The notes beneath the pieces are model-generated. The model saw nothing but the letters and a program-made list of their open reading frames with translations. It searched no databases and was not told where the DNA came from. Shown one piece after another: positions 44,797 through 46,124 of a DNA stretch of 46,124 nucleotides; positions within the stretch are counted from its first letter, which is position 1, and each line of letters begins with the position of its first letter. Both the position numbers and the translations under genes were made by a program. Source of the stretch: Wohlfahrtiimonas populi (GTDB lineage: Bacteria > Pseudomonadota > Gammaproteobacteria > Cardiobacteriales > Wohlfahrtiimonadaceae); the NCBI RefSeq assembly GCF_002006795.1, contig NZ_MVDN01000002.1, positions 59,012-105,135 of the forward strand. The letters run 5' to 3'.

Positions 44797-45912
44797 ATGG
44801 ATTACAACGAAAAGACTTTACCCTTTCAGAAGCCTGCATCTCATACAGTGATTGATAATGTTGATGAAATTAAGGTTACTAACATTCGCCAAGAAGAAGT
44901 GGATTTTAGCAATGCTTTCATTAAAGGTGCAAAAACTACCGCAAAGCGCATGATTTTTCATTTCAAAGCGATTGCGGGTGGTTTAACTGCTCAAATTCTG
45001 AAATGGTTTGTGCCAAGTAGTATTGATCCATTTTATGGTGCAACTTTTTTATGCTCATACATTGGCATTGTGATGCTATTTCCACTACGTAAAAACCATT
45101 TAGCAACAGGTTTAGGTTTGATTACAGCCATTCTTGTTGCTTTAACTGGTATGTGGCCGATTGCATTGTTATTCGGTGGCATGATGACAATGTTATTGGA
45201 TTTGATTGAGCAGAAAACTGATAACACAGGTTTTTGGTTCACAATTCCTTTGTCATTATTAGCACTGTTCTATGCCAATATAAAAATGCCAGAATCTATT
45301 TTTGTATCCATGCCAATTTGGGCTTATGGTGCAATGGTAGCTATTTTTGCAGCAGGTTTATTGAAGCCAAAAGTATTGAAGCATTTAGCTAATATCACTT
45401 TAATGTCTGAAGCTGATAAAAAAGCTTATTTAGAAAATATTGAAGCACAAAAAGCTTTAGCCATCGCAAAACAACAAGCAGCCAAAGAAGAACAATCTTT
45501 TGCTTTGTTTGCTCGCCATATTGAAGTATTGCGTTTAATTGAAGATGAAAATAAGAATTTACCACCACAATTAGCCATGATCGTGGAAAAAATTGGTACG
45601 CAATCCATTGATATTTTAAAGATCATGAAAGCTGATCCCCGTGATGTTTTACCAGGCGGACAATTTTTAAATCGTTATTTGCCATTGATTCATCAATCAG
45701 TTGTACGTTATACCACAATTAAATCTTTGCACAGCGAAGAGAATATTCAAGAAAATATTGATGAAAAAACATTGATTGCTTTAAATGGCATGCAACAAGC
45801 CTTTACACAAATCCGCCAGCAATTGGCAGACAATGATGTGGATGATTTACGTGTAGATTTAAAAGTGATGGATCAATTGATCCGAAGCCAAGGCTTTGAG
45901 ATTAAGGATTAA
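44797..45912 (+). CDS. XpaC-like membrane protein, partner of TelA
   Basis: A 371-residue protein with an N-terminal soluble part, four to five hydrophobic segments between about 80 and 190, and a cytosolic C-terminal domain. That last part (about 235-371: IVEKIGTQSIDILKIMK, GGQFLNRYLPLIHQSVVRY and an end in LKVMDQLIRSQGFE) fits the XpaC family (PF10112), described as 5-bromo-4-chloroindolyl phosphate hydrolysis proteins; true activity is not established. It lies 17 bases after telA and ends in a terminator. The family call is from pattern memory and the link to TelA. Confidence 0.72.
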   Translation: MDYNEKTLPFQKPASHTVIDNVDEIKVTNIRQEEVDFSNAFIKGAKTTAKRMIFHFKAIAGGLTAQILKWFVPSSIDPFYGATFLCSYIGIVMLFPLRKNHLATGLGLITAILVALTGMWPIALLFGGMMTMLLDLIEQKTDNTGFWFTIPLSLLALFYANIKMPESIFVSMPIWAYGAMVAIFAAGLLKPKVLKHLANITLMSEADKKAYLENIEAQKALAIAKQQAAKEEQSFALFARHIEVLRLIEDENKNLPPQLAMIVEKIGTQSIDILKIMKADPRDVLPGGQFLNRYLPLIHQSVVRYTTIKSLHSEENIQENIDEKTLIALNGMQQAFTQIRQQLADNDVDDLRVDLKVMDQLIRSQGFEIKD

Positions 45913-45924
45913 AACTTCACATAT

Positions 45925-45949
45925 AAAAGGCGCTGATTCAGCGCCTTTT
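45925..45949 (+). terminator. Terminator after the telA operon
   Basis: A 9-bp stem with six G-C pairs (45925-45933 with 45941-45949) and a 7-base loop. The T run is short. Confidence 0.75.
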
Positions 45950-46012
45950 GCCTATCCAAATGATCATACAATCCATAAGAAAAAATTGGTTATTAAATAG
46001 AAAGGAATAAGC

Positions 46013-46124
46013 ATGCACAATCCCAAGATCCGATTTAATCATAAGCGCTTATTTGCTTGCTACACAATATGGCTTTTCATCAGCTTTATAATGGGCTTTT
46101 TATTTCGAGAATATCTTGATACAG
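46013..46124 (+). CDS. Start of a truncated gene, membrane protein
   Basis: A frame opens at ATG 46013 with AAAGGAATAAGC as ribosome binding site and runs off the end of the window. The 37 visible residues begin MHNPKIRFNHKRLFACYTIW and continue into a hydrophobic segment (about 16-30), so a membrane or secreted protein is likely. Too little is present to name it. It is too short to have been called as a full gene, but the ribosome binding site and the preceding terminator support it. Confidence 0.6.
   Translation, partial: MHNPKIRFNHKRLFACYTIWLFISFIMGFLFREYLDT

Noticed and set aside
1-46124. CRISPR array, insertion sequence, prophage, rRNA or tRNA genes
   Set aside because: I looked for regularly spaced repeats, transposase motifs, phage genes and tRNA-like folds and saw none.

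Overview
The window is an AT-rich chromosomal segment from a Gram-negative bacterium, most probably a low-GC gammaproteobacterium. Pointers are the cmk-rpsA-ihfB order, hemC-hemD-hemX-hemY, a trifunctional NadR, IHF, an LPS-Kdo gene (kdsB), slyB and mepA. No finer taxonomic call is safe from the sequence alone. It looks like ordinary core chromosome: there is no insertion sequence, prophage, CRISPR array, rRNA or tRNA, and most gene ends carry a clear intrinsic terminator.

Layout. 1-3960: pyruvate dehydrogenase operon (aceE 3' end, aceF, lpd), with two extra lipoyl domains on Lpd. 4134-9540: small membrane protein, methyltransferase, YgiQ-type radical SAM protein, SlyB-like lipoprotein and YjiH-type transporter. 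9798-10954: metA with a structured leader. 11044-15553: NlpC/P60 lipoprotein, an unknown acidic protein with nadK, selD (read through an in-frame UGA) and pepD. 15807-22275: MscS-like membrane protein, an NsrR-like Rrf2 regulator, nadR, an Asn/His-rich secreted protein, a LysE exporter and a SulP transporter. 22449-25262 (minus): rpsF-rpsR-rplI, psd and kdsB. 25263-25718: a gene-free gap with DnaA-box-like sites. 25719-30113: eda, an alpha/beta hydrolase, mepA, a meso-DAP dehydrogenase and hemH. 30301-35828 (minus): fmdB-aspS and lipoprotein-cmk-rpsA-ihfB. 35948-45912 (plus): hemC, a hemD-hemX fusion, hemY, folP, a YheS-type ABC-F ATPase, a DUF3592-like protein, TelA and an XpaC-like protein. 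A truncated gene begins at 46013.

The most striking feature is the metA leader. A perfect -35 box at 9798 is followed by a 12-codon reading frame (9859-9897) containing three consecutive Met codons just before its stop. Four alternative hairpins follow, ending in an intrinsic terminator 29 bases before the metA start codon. The hairpins alternate as expected for ribosome-mediated attenuation, and the expected ribosome footprints at the Met codons and at the stop codon match the switch. This would be a methionine-sensing analogue of trpL/hisL/thrL control.

Other notable points: SelD appears to be a selenoprotein (UGA at 13028 with a SECIS-like hairpin); MetA carries Glu111, which predicts acetyl-CoA rather than succinyl-CoA use; HemD and HemX are fused but an internal start with a good ribosome binding site is retained; and a short meso-DAP dehydrogenase is present, which is uncommon in gammaproteobacteria.
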